From the NCBI RefSeq assembly GCF_004801415.1, contig NZ_SSNX01000009.1:62001-126000 (forward strand): 64,000 nt of DNA, read 5' to 3'. Below, piece by piece: positions 54,752 through 62,908 of the stretch (position 1 is the first letter of the stretch; every line of letters begins with the position of its first letter). Both the position numbers and the translations under genes were made by a program. The DNA comes from Deinococcus sp. KSM4-11. Its GTDB lineage: Bacteria; Deinococcota; Deinococci; Deinococcales; Deinococcaceae. Below the pieces are notes generated by a model that had not been told where the DNA came from, did no database searches, and was given only the letters and a program-made list of their open reading frames with translations.

Positions 54752-55435
54752 TCAGCTGTGGGCGGTCACGCCCACCTGCGGGCAGAAACCCTGCATGGCG
54801 CAGCCACCGCAGTCCGGCGTGCGGGCGTGGCACACCCGGCGGCCGTGCAGGATCAGGGCGTGGTGCAGGAATACCCAGCGCTCCCGCGGGAACAGTTTTT
54901 GCAGGTCGGCCTCCACCTTGTCCGGGTTGGCGTGCGTGCTCAGGCCGAGCCGCCGGGCGAGGCGGCCCACGTGCGTATCCACGGCGATGGCCGGGTAGCC
55001 GTAGGCGTTGCTAAGCACCACGTTCGCCGTCTTGCGCCCCGCGCCGGGCAGGGCCACGACGGCGTCAAAGTCATTCGGAACCTCGCCGCCGTGGCGCTGA
55101 ACCAGGAGTCGGGCCAGCGCGGCCAGATTCCTGGCCTTGCCCCGGTACAGGCCGATCGAGCGGATCAGCGGTTCGAGATCCTCGGGCAGGGCGGTACCCA
55201 TGGCGTGGGCGTCGGGGTAGCGGGCGAAGAGGGCGGGTGTGGCCGCATTTACGCTGACGTCCGTGGCCTGCGCGCTGAGCACGGTGGCGACCAGCAGCTC
55301 AAAGGGCGTGCTGAAGTTCAGTTCGGTGCGGGCGTCGGGGTAGGTGCCTTCCAGGGTGGCCAGCACCTGCGGCGCTCGCTGCCGGGCACCGGCAGGCAGA
55401 CGGGTGGGCGCGGCAGGGCGGCTGGAACGGGTCAC
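54752..55435 (-). CDS. nth: Endonuclease III (DNA glycosylase/AP lyase)
   Basis: The 227-residue enzyme has the helix-hairpin-helix (LPGAGRKTANVVL with catalytic Lys), the catalytic Asp in AVDTHVGRLARRL, and a 4Fe-4S motif CHARTPDCGGCAMQGFC (C-x6-C-x2-C-x5-C). It removes oxidised pyrimidines. GTG 55435 lies 6 nt after a minus-strand TAGCCT (55447-55442), a leaderless start. It is divergent from mscL. Deinococcus genomes usually encode several Nth homologues. Confidence 0.94.
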   Translation of the reverse strand: MTRSSRPAAPTRLPAGARQRAPQVLATLEGTYPDARTELNFSTPFELLVATVLSAQATDVSVNAATPALFARYPDAHAMGTALPEDLEPLIRSIGLYRGKARNLAALARLLVQRHGGEVPNDFDAVVALPGAGRKTANVVLSNAYGYPAIAVDTHVGRLARRLGLSTHANPDKVEADLQKLFPRERWVFLHHALILHGRRVCHARTPDCGGCAMQGFCPQVGVTAHS

Positions 55436-55518
55436 GTGGTCAGGCTACAGCGGCTGGGAGGTACGCGTGGATGTGGAACAGGACGGGCCAGTCGGCCTCC
55501 CACGGCCTATGAAACAAG

Positions 55519-55534
55519 TTGCAATCGTTTGCAA
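55519..55534. promoter_or_regulatory. LacI-family-type operator upstream of mscL
   Basis: TTGCAATCGTTTGCAA is a palindrome with a central CG matching at 7 of 8 positions per half, the LacI/GalR operator form TTGCAAnCGnTTGCAA. It lies between nth and mscL. No LacI-type regulator is in the window. Confidence 0.6.
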
Positions 55535-55597
55535 TCAGTCTAGACAACCGAATTGTAAGGAATTGCGCTAAGTTAAGGAAAGTGTAAAACTCCACGC

Positions 55598-55978
55598 ATG
55601 CTCCAGGGATTCCGGAATTTCGTCCTTCGCGGGAACGTGGTCGATCTGGCCGTCGGTGTGGTCATCGGTGCCGCGTTCGGCGCCGTGGTCACCGCCTTCA
55701 CCAAATTCCTGCTCGACCCTCTGGTGAAACTCGTGACCGGCGGGGCCAAGGTCGGCGGGGCCTTCACGGTCTCCGGTGTGGTCTTCGACTACGGCACGTT
55801 TATCACGGCGCTGATTCAGTTCGTGCTCACCGCCCTGGTGATCTACCTGTTTGTGGTCGTCCCCATGAACCACATCAACGAACGCCTCAAGCGCGAGGAG
55901 AAACCCCCGGTCGCCGAGCCCAGCAACGAGGAAAAGCTGCTGGCCGAAATCCGCGACGCCCTGCGCGCCCGCCCCTGA
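55598..55978 (+). CDS. mscL: Large-conductance mechanosensitive channel
   Basis: The 126-residue channel has the MscL pattern FRNFVLRGNVVDLAVGVVIGAAFGAVVTAFTKFLLDPLV, a periplasmic loop and TM2 (FITALIQFVLTALVIYLFVVVPMNHINERL), with a charged C-terminal helix. It opens under membrane tension to release solutes in hypo-osmotic shock. TTGCGC/TAAAAC boxes precede ATG 55598. A terminator follows. Confidence 0.96.
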   Translation: MLQGFRNFVLRGNVVDLAVGVVIGAAFGAVVTAFTKFLLDPLVKLVTGGAKVGGAFTVSGVVFDYGTFITALIQFVLTALVIYLFVVVPMNHINERLKREEKPPVAEPSNEEKLLAEIRDALRARP

Positions 55979-55994
55979 ACCCAGGTTCACCGGA

Positions 55995-56029
55995 ACGCGG
56001 CTTCCGTTCGTCGGGGCCGCGTCTTTTCT
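55995..56029 (+). terminator. Terminator of mscL
   Basis: ACGCGGC (55995-56001) pairs with GCCGCGT (56016-56022), followed by CTTTTCT. Confidence 0.7.
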
Positions 56030-56073
56030 GTCGCCATCCGGACAGCCCCGCCACCCCCAGTCGCCTGGGCGGG

Positions 56074-56079
56074 TAGCTT
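56074..56079 (+). promoter_or_regulatory. -10 box of metY
   Basis: TAGCTT (56074-56079) with 6 nt to ATG 56086, a leaderless start. No riboswitch fits in the short upstream gap. Confidence 0.5.
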
Positions 56080-56085
56080 GAGCGC

Positions 56086-57339
56086 ATGACGGATCACGCC
56101 GACCCCACCGCTGCCCCCTGGACGTACGAGACGGCCGCCGTCCAGACCGCCATTCCCCGCGGCCTGGGGGAGACCATCGGCTTTCCCATCCACGCGGCGG
56201 CCGCCTTCCAGTTCGACACGCTGGAGCAGGCGCAGGAGGAATTCCAGGTCAACGACGGCCTGAGCTACGCCCGGCTGCAGAATCCGACCGTCCGCGCCCT
56301 GGAAGCCCGACTGACGGCGCTCGAAGGGGGCGCGGCCACCGTCGCCGTCTCGACCGGGCAGGCGGCCACCCTCACCAGCATCCTCAGCGTGTGCCGCGCC
56401 GGGGATCACGTCGTGTCCGCCGCGAGCCTGTTCGGCGGCTCGACCGGCATGCTCACCAACATCCTCCCGCTGATGGGCATCACCGCCACGCTGGTGGACG
56501 GTACCCCCGAGGCCATCCAGGCCGCCATGCAGCCGAACACCCGCGTGATCTGGGCGGAGATGATCAGCAATCCCTCCGGGGACGTGCCGGACATCGCCGC
56601 GCTGGCCGACATCGCGCACGCGCAGGGTGCCGTGCTGGCCATCGACAACACCTGCGGCAGCGTGGGTTACCTGTGTCGACCGCTGGAGCACGGAGCGGAC
56701 ATCGTCTCGCAGTCGCTGACCAAGTGGGCGGGCGGGCACGGCAGCGTCATGGGCGGCAGCGTCACCGTCGGTACCCGGCATGACGTCAGCCGCAACCCGA
56801 TCTTCGCGGATGGGGGTGCCAGCAGCATCCTGAACGTGCGCGGGGAGGCGGCCCTGGCGTGGCGGCAGCGCTGGCTGGGCGCGCACCAGATCGGTATGAC
56901 CCTCGCCCCGCACTCCGCGTTCCTGATCGCCCAGGGTCTCGAAACCCTCGGCCTGCGCGTCCAGCGGGAAAGTGTGACCGCCCTGGCCCTCGCGCAGTGG
57001 CTCCAGGCACACCCGAAGGTCGGGAAGGTCAGCTACGTCGGCCTGCCGGATCACCGCTTCCACGCGAACGCCATGAAACAACTCCCGCGCGGGCAGGGGG
57101 CCGTCCTGACCTTCGAGGTGCCCGATCCTTCGGCCTTCCTTTCCCGTATCCGCGTCCTGCGGATCGCTCCGAACCTCGGTGACGTCCGGACGCTGGTCGT
57201 GCACCCCTGGACCACCACCCACGGCCGCGTGCCCGAAGCGGCCCGGTACGCGGCCGGCGTCACCCCCACCACCATCCGCATGAGCGTGGGCGTGGAAGAC
57301 CTGGGCGACCTCCAGGCCGACATCGAACAGGCGTTGTAA
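56086..57339 (+). CDS. metY: O-acetylhomoserine sulfhydrylase (PLP-dependent)
   Basis: The 417-residue Cys/Met-metabolism PLP enzyme has SYARLQNPTVRALEARLTALEGG, the loop HVVSAASLFGGSTGMLTNIL, AEMISNPSGDVPDI, and the PLP Lys in SQSLTKWAGGHGSVMGG. The long loop and DNTCGSVGYLCRPLEHGAD fit O-acetylhomoserine aminocarboxypropyltransferases, which make homocysteine from O-acetylhomoserine and sulfide. It could tie sulfide use to the persulfide module at 22 kb. A cystathionine gamma-synthase role is less likely but not excluded. Confidence 0.88.
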   Translation: MTDHADPTAAPWTYETAAVQTAIPRGLGETIGFPIHAAAAFQFDTLEQAQEEFQVNDGLSYARLQNPTVRALEARLTALEGGAATVAVSTGQAATLTSILSVCRAGDHVVSAASLFGGSTGMLTNILPLMGITATLVDGTPEAIQAAMQPNTRVIWAEMISNPSGDVPDIAALADIAHAQGAVLAIDNTCGSVGYLCRPLEHGADIVSQSLTKWAGGHGSVMGGSVTVGTRHDVSRNPIFADGGASSILNVRGEAALAWRQRWLGAHQIGMTLAPHSAFLIAQGLETLGLRVQRESVTALALAQWLQAHPKVGKVSYVGLPDHRFHANAMKQLPRGQGAVLTFEVPDPSAFLSRIRVLRIAPNLGDVRTLVVHPWTTTHGRVPEAARYAAGVTPTTIRMSVGVEDLGDLQADIEQAL

Positions 57340-57350
57340 GCAGAACAGGG

Positions 57351-57382
57351 GAGAGCAGCGGGCCGGCTGGCCCGCTGCTCTC
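57351..57382. terminator. Bidirectional hairpin between metY and the TM2 gene
   Basis: A perfect 14-bp stem (57351-57364 with 57369-57382) and a 4-nt loop between convergent genes. It lacks a T-run. Confidence 0.6.
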
Positions 57383-57394
57383 CTCGCTGCAGGC

Positions 57395-58180
57395 CTAGAG
57401 CCAGGCCTTCTTGCCGATCACGTAGTCGCGCTCAAAGTCCGGATCGGACTTGGTCAGGTAGATGATGCCCTCCACCAGCCCCAGCAGGCCGATCGCGCCG
57501 CTCACCAGGCTCGCCAGCGGAATGGTCACGATCAGGCCCACGCCCAGCGTGACCAGTCCGAGCAGCAGGGCCAGGATCCACACGCCCACATTCACGCCCA
57601 GCATGATCAGGCCCGGCGTCGTCATGCCCAGATAGAACTTGTGCACGCCCAGGCTGCCCAGGATGATGCCCAGCAGGCCCGCGATCACCTTCTTCTGCCC
57701 CACGTCGCTCGACGAGATCGCTGAACTGACCTGCTGCATCGCCTGCCGCGCACTGTCACCCAGCGAATCCAGCTCGCTGCGGGCCGATGCTGGAGCCGCG
57801 TACGGCCCCTGCGGCATGACCGGATCCTTCGCCTGGGCGCCCGTGGCCCGCGAGACCCAGTCGCCGTCCGCGGTCACCGTGGGTGCAGCTGGCGCGGCGC
57901 GCGGGGCAGGCTCGGGAATCCGCAGATCCTCCGGCCACGTGGGGGCCGCCGACACCGCCGGAGCAGCGGGCGGCGCCGGCTGGCTCGGGAAAGCGGCCGG
58001 GGCGGCCTGTGGGCCGGTCACCACGTCATCCACCCACGAGGGGGCAGGGGCGGCCGGCGCCGCGGGTGGGGCCGCCGGTCTGGGCGCGGCGGCGGGCGCG
58101 TTCAGCACCTCGTCCACCCAGGACGGCGCGTTTCCCTGGGGAGTCCGGTCGGTGCCCGCTTTATCGTCAGGGTTCGTCAT
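57395..58180 (-). CDS. TM2-domain membrane protein with low-complexity Ala/Pro N-terminus
   Basis: The 261-residue protein has a disordered N-terminal half rich in Ala and Pro (about 1-150) and a C-terminal TM2 domain (QKKVIAGLLGIILGSLGVHKFYLGM ... two to three hydrophobic segments, ending LLGLVEGIIYLTKSDPDF). The N-terminal half carries repeated short motifs: PSWVDEVLNAP, PSWVDDVVTGP and a looser PTWPEDL and DWVSRAT. They look like docking motifs separated by flexible linkers. The function is unknown. Confidence 0.85.
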   Translation of the reverse strand: MTNPDDKAGTDRTPQGNAPSWVDEVLNAPAAAPRPAAPPAAPAAPAPSWVDDVVTGPQAAPAAFPSQPAPPAAPAVSAAPTWPEDLRIPEPAPRAAPAAPTVTADGDWVSRATGAQAKDPVMPQGPYAAPASARSELDSLGDSARQAMQQVSSAISSSDVGQKKVIAGLLGIILGSLGVHKFYLGMTTPGLIMLGVNVGVWILALLLGLVTLGVGLIVTIPLASLVSGAIGLLGLVEGIIYLTKSDPDFERDYVIGKKAWL

Positions 58181-58227
58181 GCCCCACAGTACGCCGCCAA
58201 CCTGCCCGGAGTTTCATCCGCCGAAAG

Positions 58228-59040
58228 TCAGTGCTGGCGGACGCCGCGCGCCACGATCACCGGCAGCGGTACCGTGACCCGCCCGTCCGCGAAGAGGGGC
58301 GCGAGGTCCGCCCTGTGCTCCGCCTCGATCTGCGACCGCACCTCCGGCGTGAAGCCCGCCAGCGGCCCTCCCTCCAAGCCCGCCACGATGTCCGTCCAGC
58401 GCGTGTCCACGTCGGGCAGGACGTAGGGCACGTCGGTCTGTTCCACGGTCACCTCTGCAAGCCCCGCCGCCACGAACAGGTCGCAGGCGGCATCCTGGTT
58501 GGGAATGCGCCCCAGCGGCGGAAAGCCCGGCGTGACCCCGTGCGCGCCCAGCCGCGCCCGCCAGCGGCCCGGCAGGTCGCCCATCAGGCCCTGTCCGTAC
58601 GACGACACCACCACCGTGCCCCCAGGCCGCACCACGCGCCGCCACTCCCGCAGCGCGGCGACCATGTCCGGCACGAAGAACAACCCCGAGGCACACACGA
58701 CCACGTCGAAGGACGCGTCACCGAACGGCAGGGCGGTCGCGTCCGCCTGCACGAAGGAGACGTTCTGAAGGCCGCCCGCCCGCGAGCGCGCCACGCTCAG
58801 CATGCCGTCCGACAGGTCCGCCCCCACCACCCGGCCCCCCGGTTCGGTCTTTGCCGCGAGCGCTAGGGCCACGCTGCCCGTGCCCGTCATCACGTCCAGC
58901 ACCTCCTGCCCGACGCGGACATCCAATTGATCGGCGACGAACTGCGCGGTCAGCGTCAGGAACCCCATCCGGTCGTAAGACGCCGCGAGGTTGTCGAACT
59001 GCCGCTGGTTGCGTTCCTCCCACCCCTCTGAAGTTGTCAT
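58228..59040 (-). CDS. Class I SAM-dependent methyltransferase
   Basis: The 270-residue protein has the SAM motif I VLDVMTGTGSVALALA, acidic motif II VVGADLSDGML, and motif III (FDVVVCASGLFFVP). The N-terminus (ERNQRQFDNLAASYDRMGFLT) resembles UbiE/MenG-like and Methyltransf_11 enzymes. The substrate is unknown. A TACAGT box lies 5 nt before the ATG on the minus strand. Confidence 0.9.
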   Translation of the reverse strand: MTTSEGWEERNQRQFDNLAASYDRMGFLTLTAQFVADQLDVRVGQEVLDVMTGTGSVALALAAKTEPGGRVVGADLSDGMLSVARSRAGGLQNVSFVQADATALPFGDASFDVVVCASGLFFVPDMVAALREWRRVVRPGGTVVVSSYGQGLMGDLPGRWRARLGAHGVTPGFPPLGRIPNQDAACDLFVAAGLAEVTVEQTDVPYVLPDVDTRWTDIVAGLEGGPLAGFTPEVRSQIEAEHRADLAPLFADGRVTVPLPVIVARGVRQH

Positions 59041-59098
59041 GAATCACTGTACGCTGGGCCGCCCCGCCCGGTGGCCGGACTTCACCGGGAGGCTGGGC

Positions 59099-59581
59099 TT
59101 ACAGTCCGGGAATCGGGGCGGCCACGTCCCTGATTGGATGCCCCCCGGCTGCCGAATCGCTGCCGATCTGTGTGGTCGCGTCGGTGAGCGACTGGATGTC
59201 GCTGTCGTTGAGCTGCCCGGCCTTGGCCCTGTTGCCGATGGCCGTGAACGACGCCTTGAGCTTGACCAGTTCCCCATCGAGCTTCTGCAACACCGGGTCG
59301 TGACTGGTATGCGCGACCTTCTCGGCCACGTTCACTTCGTGCGCCGCGAACAGCAGGGCCAGTCCGCCCTTCGCGAAGGCCGCGGTTCGCCCGGCCGCGC
59401 CACTGGCAAACCGTCCGGCCCGGTACGGCGCGAGCACCCAGTGATGGAACGCGTAGTACGCCACACCCAGGTGCGCGACAAAACGCGTCTTGTCCAGGAT
59501 GGCGTGCGACGTGCTCAGCGGCCCGGCCACGACAGCAATGGAGGCGAGCACGGTCAGGCGGCGAACGGCAGAGGTGGTCAT
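59099..59581 (-). CDS. Secreted or membrane-associated hypothetical protein
   Basis: The 160-residue protein has a signal-like N-terminus (SAVRRLTVLASIAVVAGPLSTSHA) and a helical body (KTRFVAHLGVAYYAFHHWVLAPYRAGRF; GLALLFAAHEVNVAEKVAHTSH). No family is recognised. I chose ATG 59581; the longer frame to 59674 has no homology. It lies 46 bp after the end of nadR on the same strand, so it may be the last gene of that operon. Confidence 0.65.
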   Translation of the reverse strand: MTTSAVRRLTVLASIAVVAGPLSTSHAILDKTRFVAHLGVAYYAFHHWVLAPYRAGRFASGAAGRTAAFAKGGLALLFAAHEVNVAEKVAHTSHDPVLQKLDGELVKLKASFTAIGNRAKAGQLNDSDIQSLTDATTQIGSDSAAGGHPIRDVAAPIPGL

Positions 59582-59627
59582 GCAGGAAGCGTGACCCTGG
59601 CCGCTCATCGACACATGAAACGGACGG

Positions 59628-60623
59628 TCAGGTCTCCAGCACGGCCCGCACCTGCGCCACCCGCTCCGCGACACTGCCGCGCAGCAGCGTGAACGGCACC
59701 CCGCGCGACGTCAGATCCTGCCGGATAAAGGCCTGCTGCACGCCGCGCACCTCGGTATTCGCCCGCCAGCCGTCCTGCTCGTGCGGCAGGTCGGTGCCAC
59801 ACAGGAAGGCGTGGGCGTACCGGAACCGGCACTCTGCGGCCAGGGCGTGCAGTTCCGGGCGGGCCGTGCCCGTCAGCAGGTACGACCACATCAGCGTCGT
59901 GGCGGCGTCGGTATCGCTGAACACCCAGCGGTGGACGCCGGGCGACGTGGCCGCCTCGTCCTCCAGCGCCCGGTGGCCCCGCGCGATTTCGAGGAAATGC
60001 TCCGGCGAGAGCGCCCCGTTCTCGCGCTCGTACACGTCCCGGCCGTACTCGCGCACCCAGGCGGTGCCAACGGCCTCCCCCAGCGCCCGCGTCAGGGTGC
60101 TCTTGCCGGTGCTCTCGGCGCCCAGGATCACCACCCGCCGCACGAAGTGGGCGTACACCAGGGGATCGAGGAAGTGCCGCAGGGTGTGAACGTCCGCCCG
60201 GAGGGCCGTGCCGCTGACCGGCACCGTTGCCCGAGCCTGATCTACACACACGTGCGCTGCACCCAGCGACGCCGCGAAGGCCTCGCCATAACTCTCGGAC
60301 GTGTACACCACGTCCGGCTGCACACCCCAGCCGTCCAGCACCCCCCGCACGTACTCGCGGTGAACGTTGTCCGGCTCGTCATTGAGCGGCGGATTCGGCG
60401 CGTCCGGCAGCAGCTCCAGCCCCGGAACCAGCCGCGCCGGGTACAGCCTGCGAATCCACGTGCGCCGCAGCGGAGACGGCATGTCCGGGAAGTCGGGCCG
60501 CGAGTACACCCACACGCTGACCCGGTCGCATTCGGCCAGCGCCCGGTCGAGCACCCTCATGTGGCCCACGTGCAGCGGCGCGAACTTCCCGACGATCAGG
60601 CCATGCCGGTACCGCTGAACCAC
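59628..60623 (-). CDS. nadR: NadR-type bifunctional NMN adenylyltransferase / ribosylnicotinamide kinase
   Basis: The 331-residue protein has an NMNAT domain (RHGLIVGKFAPLHVGHMRVLDRAL with the HxGH motif at 18-21; VSGTALRAD) and a kinase domain (VVILGAESTGKSTLTRAL Walker A; REYGRDVYE; FSDTDAATT). It phosphorylates nicotinamide riboside and adenylates NMN to NAD. The DNA-binding domain of E. coli NadR is absent. GTG 60623 overlaps the stop of the serine hydrolase gene by one base. It completes the salvage route opened by PnuC upstream. Confidence 0.92.
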   Translation of the reverse strand: MVQRYRHGLIVGKFAPLHVGHMRVLDRALAECDRVSVWVYSRPDFPDMPSPLRRTWIRRLYPARLVPGLELLPDAPNPPLNDEPDNVHREYVRGVLDGWGVQPDVVYTSESYGEAFAASLGAAHVCVDQARATVPVSGTALRADVHTLRHFLDPLVYAHFVRRVVILGAESTGKSTLTRALGEAVGTAWVREYGRDVYERENGALSPEHFLEIARGHRALEDEAATSPGVHRWVFSDTDAATTLMWSYLLTGTARPELHALAAECRFRYAHAFLCGTDLPHEQDGWRANTEVRGVQQAFIRQDLTSRGVPFTLLRGSVAERVAQVRAVLET

Positions 60624-61717
60624 TATGGGTTCGCCTTGAAGACTTCGCGGATCAGGGTGTTGATCGCGTCGGTCAGGGCGGCCGTGGCCCGGTCGGCGGT
60701 GTTCTTCTCGTCGTTTCCGACATTCGTGGCCACCAGCACCGCCGCATTGCGGCCCGGCACGACCCACATGTAGGCGTAGTTGAAGGTGTTCGACCCCGTG
60801 TGCCACAGCAGCGGCCCCTTCGCCCACGGCACCGCCGGATTGATCGACCAGCCCTGCGCGTACACCGGCCTGTCCGGGCTGAAACTGTCGGTGTGCAGGC
60901 GCTTCCACGTCTCCGCTTTCAGGAACGCCGAGCCGCCCGCCTCGCCGGTCAGGTGCGCGATCAGGAACGGCGCCATGCCCATGACCGGACAGCGCACCCG
61001 ATCCGACCCCTCGACCACCGCCGAGTTTCCGCTGTCCATGGGGAAGACCTGCACGCCCGTCGCCGTGAACCGGTGGGGCAGGGGATCGCCCGCCTCGCCC
61101 GGCCCGAAGGTGCAGCCGGTCATGCCCAGCGGCCCGAACAGTTCCTCACGCATCAGCGTCTGCCAGTCCTTGCCCGTGACCTTCTCGGCCATCATGGTGG
61201 CGGTCACGTAGCCCACGTTCGAGTACGAGTACCCGGCTGGCAGATGCGGCTGCGCGTACCCCTGCTCAATGAACGCCTTGCGGGCCGCCCACCGGTCACC
61301 CGCCATGGCGGGCGGCGGCAGGTGTGGCGTGCCCGCGCGGTGGGCCAGCAGCGTGCGCAGGGTCACGTCCCGGTACTCGTCGCGCATCTTCACGTCGGGC
61401 AGCACGTCCACCACCTTGCTGTCCCAGCTCAGCAGGCCCTTCTCGACCAGCCGCGCGATCATGGTGGCCGTCATGGTCTTGCTGGTCGAGCCCAGCTGGA
61501 ACACGCTGCTGGCGGTCACCGCCGCCCCGCCCGGCGTGACGTTCCCCGACACGCCCGCCCCGAACATGCCGGAGCCGGTCACGGCCACCCCCATCAGGGC
61601 CGGCAGGCCGTACTTGGCGCGCAGCCCGTCCAGCAGGCCTGAGAAGTCCTGGATCGGGGCTGTCTGGGCCAGGGAAGTGCTGCCCAGCAGGGCCGCCGCC
61701 AGAATGACGTTACGCAT
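60623..61717 (-). CDS. Secreted serine hydrolase of the class C beta-lactamase/esterase family
   Basis: The 364-residue protein (ATG 61717) has a signal peptide (MRNVILAAALLGSTSLAQT), the S-x-x-K motif in LGSTSKTMTA, the Tyr motif YSYSNVGYVTA and a HTGS (KTG-like) motif near the C-terminus. It is a beta-lactamase-fold hydrolase acting outside the membrane; its substrate is unknown. It overlaps pnuC by 8 bp and nadR by 1 bp, so it belongs to the NAD-salvage operon. A TTG at 61723 is a weaker start. Confidence 0.88.
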   Translation of the reverse strand: MRNVILAAALLGSTSLAQTAPIQDFSGLLDGLRAKYGLPALMGVAVTGSGMFGAGVSGNVTPGGAAVTASSVFQLGSTSKTMTATMIARLVEKGLLSWDSKVVDVLPDVKMRDEYRDVTLRTLLAHRAGTPHLPPPAMAGDRWAARKAFIEQGYAQPHLPAGYSYSNVGYVTATMMAEKVTGKDWQTLMREELFGPLGMTGCTFGPGEAGDPLPHRFTATGVQVFPMDSGNSAVVEGSDRVRCPVMGMAPFLIAHLTGEAGGSAFLKAETWKRLHTDSFSPDRPVYAQGWSINPAVPWAKGPLLWHTGSNTFNYAYMWVVPGRNAAVLVATNVGNDEKNTADRATAALTDAINTLIREVFKANP

Positions 61718-62312
61718 GCTCAAGTGTACCCGCGGTCAGCCGGGCTTCATCCCGCCTCCAGGTGCGCCAGCCGTACACGCTCATGCCCGCCAGGATGAAC
61801 TGCAGGGTGAACAGCATCCAGTAGCTCGCATGCCAGAAGTACACGGCCTGCACCGCATTCACCACGATCCACACCGGCCACGACCACGCCCAGCGGCGCG
61901 TGGTGCCGAAGTTCGCCACCAGCGACAACGTGACCGCCACGAACTGCACCCAGTTCCACGCGGCAGTGAAATCCGTGACCGCCACCGTGTACGCGAAGAT
62001 CGCCAGGCTCGCCACCCACGTCACGCCGTACCACACCGGCTCGTTGAAGTGGATCTCGCCCCGTGCCCGGCGGGCTTCCAGGTGCCACAGGTATAGCCCG
62101 TGAATGCCGAAGAGCAGGTACGTGACCTGCAAGCCCGCCAGCATCCACTGCCCGCCCGCCAGGAAGAGCAGGAAGTACGGCAGCAGCGACAGGTTGCTCC
62201 AGTGCCAGTACGCGCTGGATTTGCCGAACAGGAAGTACAGGCTGACCAGCACGCACAGCCCGCCCGACAGGTCGAGGGCCAGCGGGGGAATGTTCACGCC
62301 AAACACGTTCAT
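61710..62312 (-). CDS. pnuC: Nicotinamide riboside transporter PnuC
   Basis: The 200-residue membrane protein has about seven spans and PnuC motifs: LYFLFGKSSAYWHWSNLS, YLLFGIHGLYLWHLEARRAR, WPVWIVVNAVQAVYFWHASYWMLFTLQFILAGMSVYGWRTWR (W-x-x-W and the substrate-lined helices). It imports nicotinamide riboside by facilitated diffusion. ATG 62312 overlaps the kinase stop (ATGA). Trapping requires the kinase of NadR, encoded downstream. Confidence 0.92.
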   Translation of the reverse strand: MNVFGVNIPPLALDLSGGLCVLVSLYFLFGKSSAYWHWSNLSLLPYFLLFLAGGQWMLAGLQVTYLLFGIHGLYLWHLEARRARGEIHFNEPVWYGVTWVASLAIFAYTVAVTDFTAAWNWVQFVAVTLSLVANFGTTRRWAWSWPVWIVVNAVQAVYFWHASYWMLFTLQFILAGMSVYGWRTWRRDEARLTAGTLEHA

Positions 62313-62908
62313 GACGCCACCGCCAGCAGCCGGGCAAAGGCGGTCTCCCAGGGCCGCGTGGGCACGACCGGCCACGCGCGTTCCCGCGACCGCGCGGCCA
62401 GCCACTGTCCGAAAGCCACGCTGACGGCGGCCCGGAGGTGCTGCGGCCCGGCCTCCGGCTCACGGCTCAGGAAGTTGGCGAGGAGCTGGACTTGCTCCGG
62501 CTCGTCGATCAGGGCGCCGCGCACCCGCCCGGCTTCGATGAACGGCGCGAGGGCCGGTTCGTCCCACAGTTCCGGCGTCAGGTCATCGCCCTCCAGCACG
62601 GCGGGCCGCTCGGCCTCCAGACGATCCACGACGACCGCCGCGAACGCGGGCCGCAGCACCCGCGTGACCTCGGCGGTGCGCGCCGCGATCTCACCCGCGC
62701 CCAGCGAGAAGGGATCGGGGTGCGTGCTCCACCAGTGCAGCGTGGGCTGTCCTTCAGGGGTGGTCAGGTGCTCCCAGAGCACGTTGAAATCGTCCGCCTC
62801 GGCCAGGGCCACGCCGAAATGCTGCGCCAGCGCCCCAGCGACCGACGACTTTCCCACGCCGGACGCCCCGCCGATCACGAACACGTCCCAGGAGCGCGGT
62901 GCGGTCAT
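62309..62908 (-). CDS. P-loop kinase-like protein (AAA/NMN kinase-type)
   Basis: The 199-residue protein has Walker A VIGGASGVGKSSVAGAL near the start, DDF (ADDFNVLWEH) as the nucleoside-kinase-like acidic motif, and a helical C-terminus. It resembles small-molecule kinases (gluconate, shikimate or 2-phosphoglycerate kinase-like). A role in phosphorylating a nicotinamide-related nucleoside or ribose fits the operon but is inference. Its ends overlap pnuC and the NADAR gene by 4 bp each (ATGA). Confidence 0.78.
   Translation of the reverse strand: MTAPRSWDVFVIGGASGVGKSSVAGALAQHFGVALAEADDFNVLWEHLTTPEGQPTLHWWSTHPDPFSLGAGEIAARTAEVTRVLRPAFAAVVVDRLEAERPAVLEGDDLTPELWDEPALAPFIEAGRVRGALIDEPEQVQLLANFLSREPEAGPQHLRAAVSVAFGQWLAARSRERAWPVVPTRPWETAFARLLAVAS

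Noticed and set aside
53912..55543. 543-codon plus-strand frame across the zinc-ribbon and nth genes
   Set aside because: Antisense to two recognised genes; no family features.
56030..56085. SAM riboswitch before metY
   Set aside because: The gap after the mscL terminator is too short and the -10 box lies 6 nt before the ATG.
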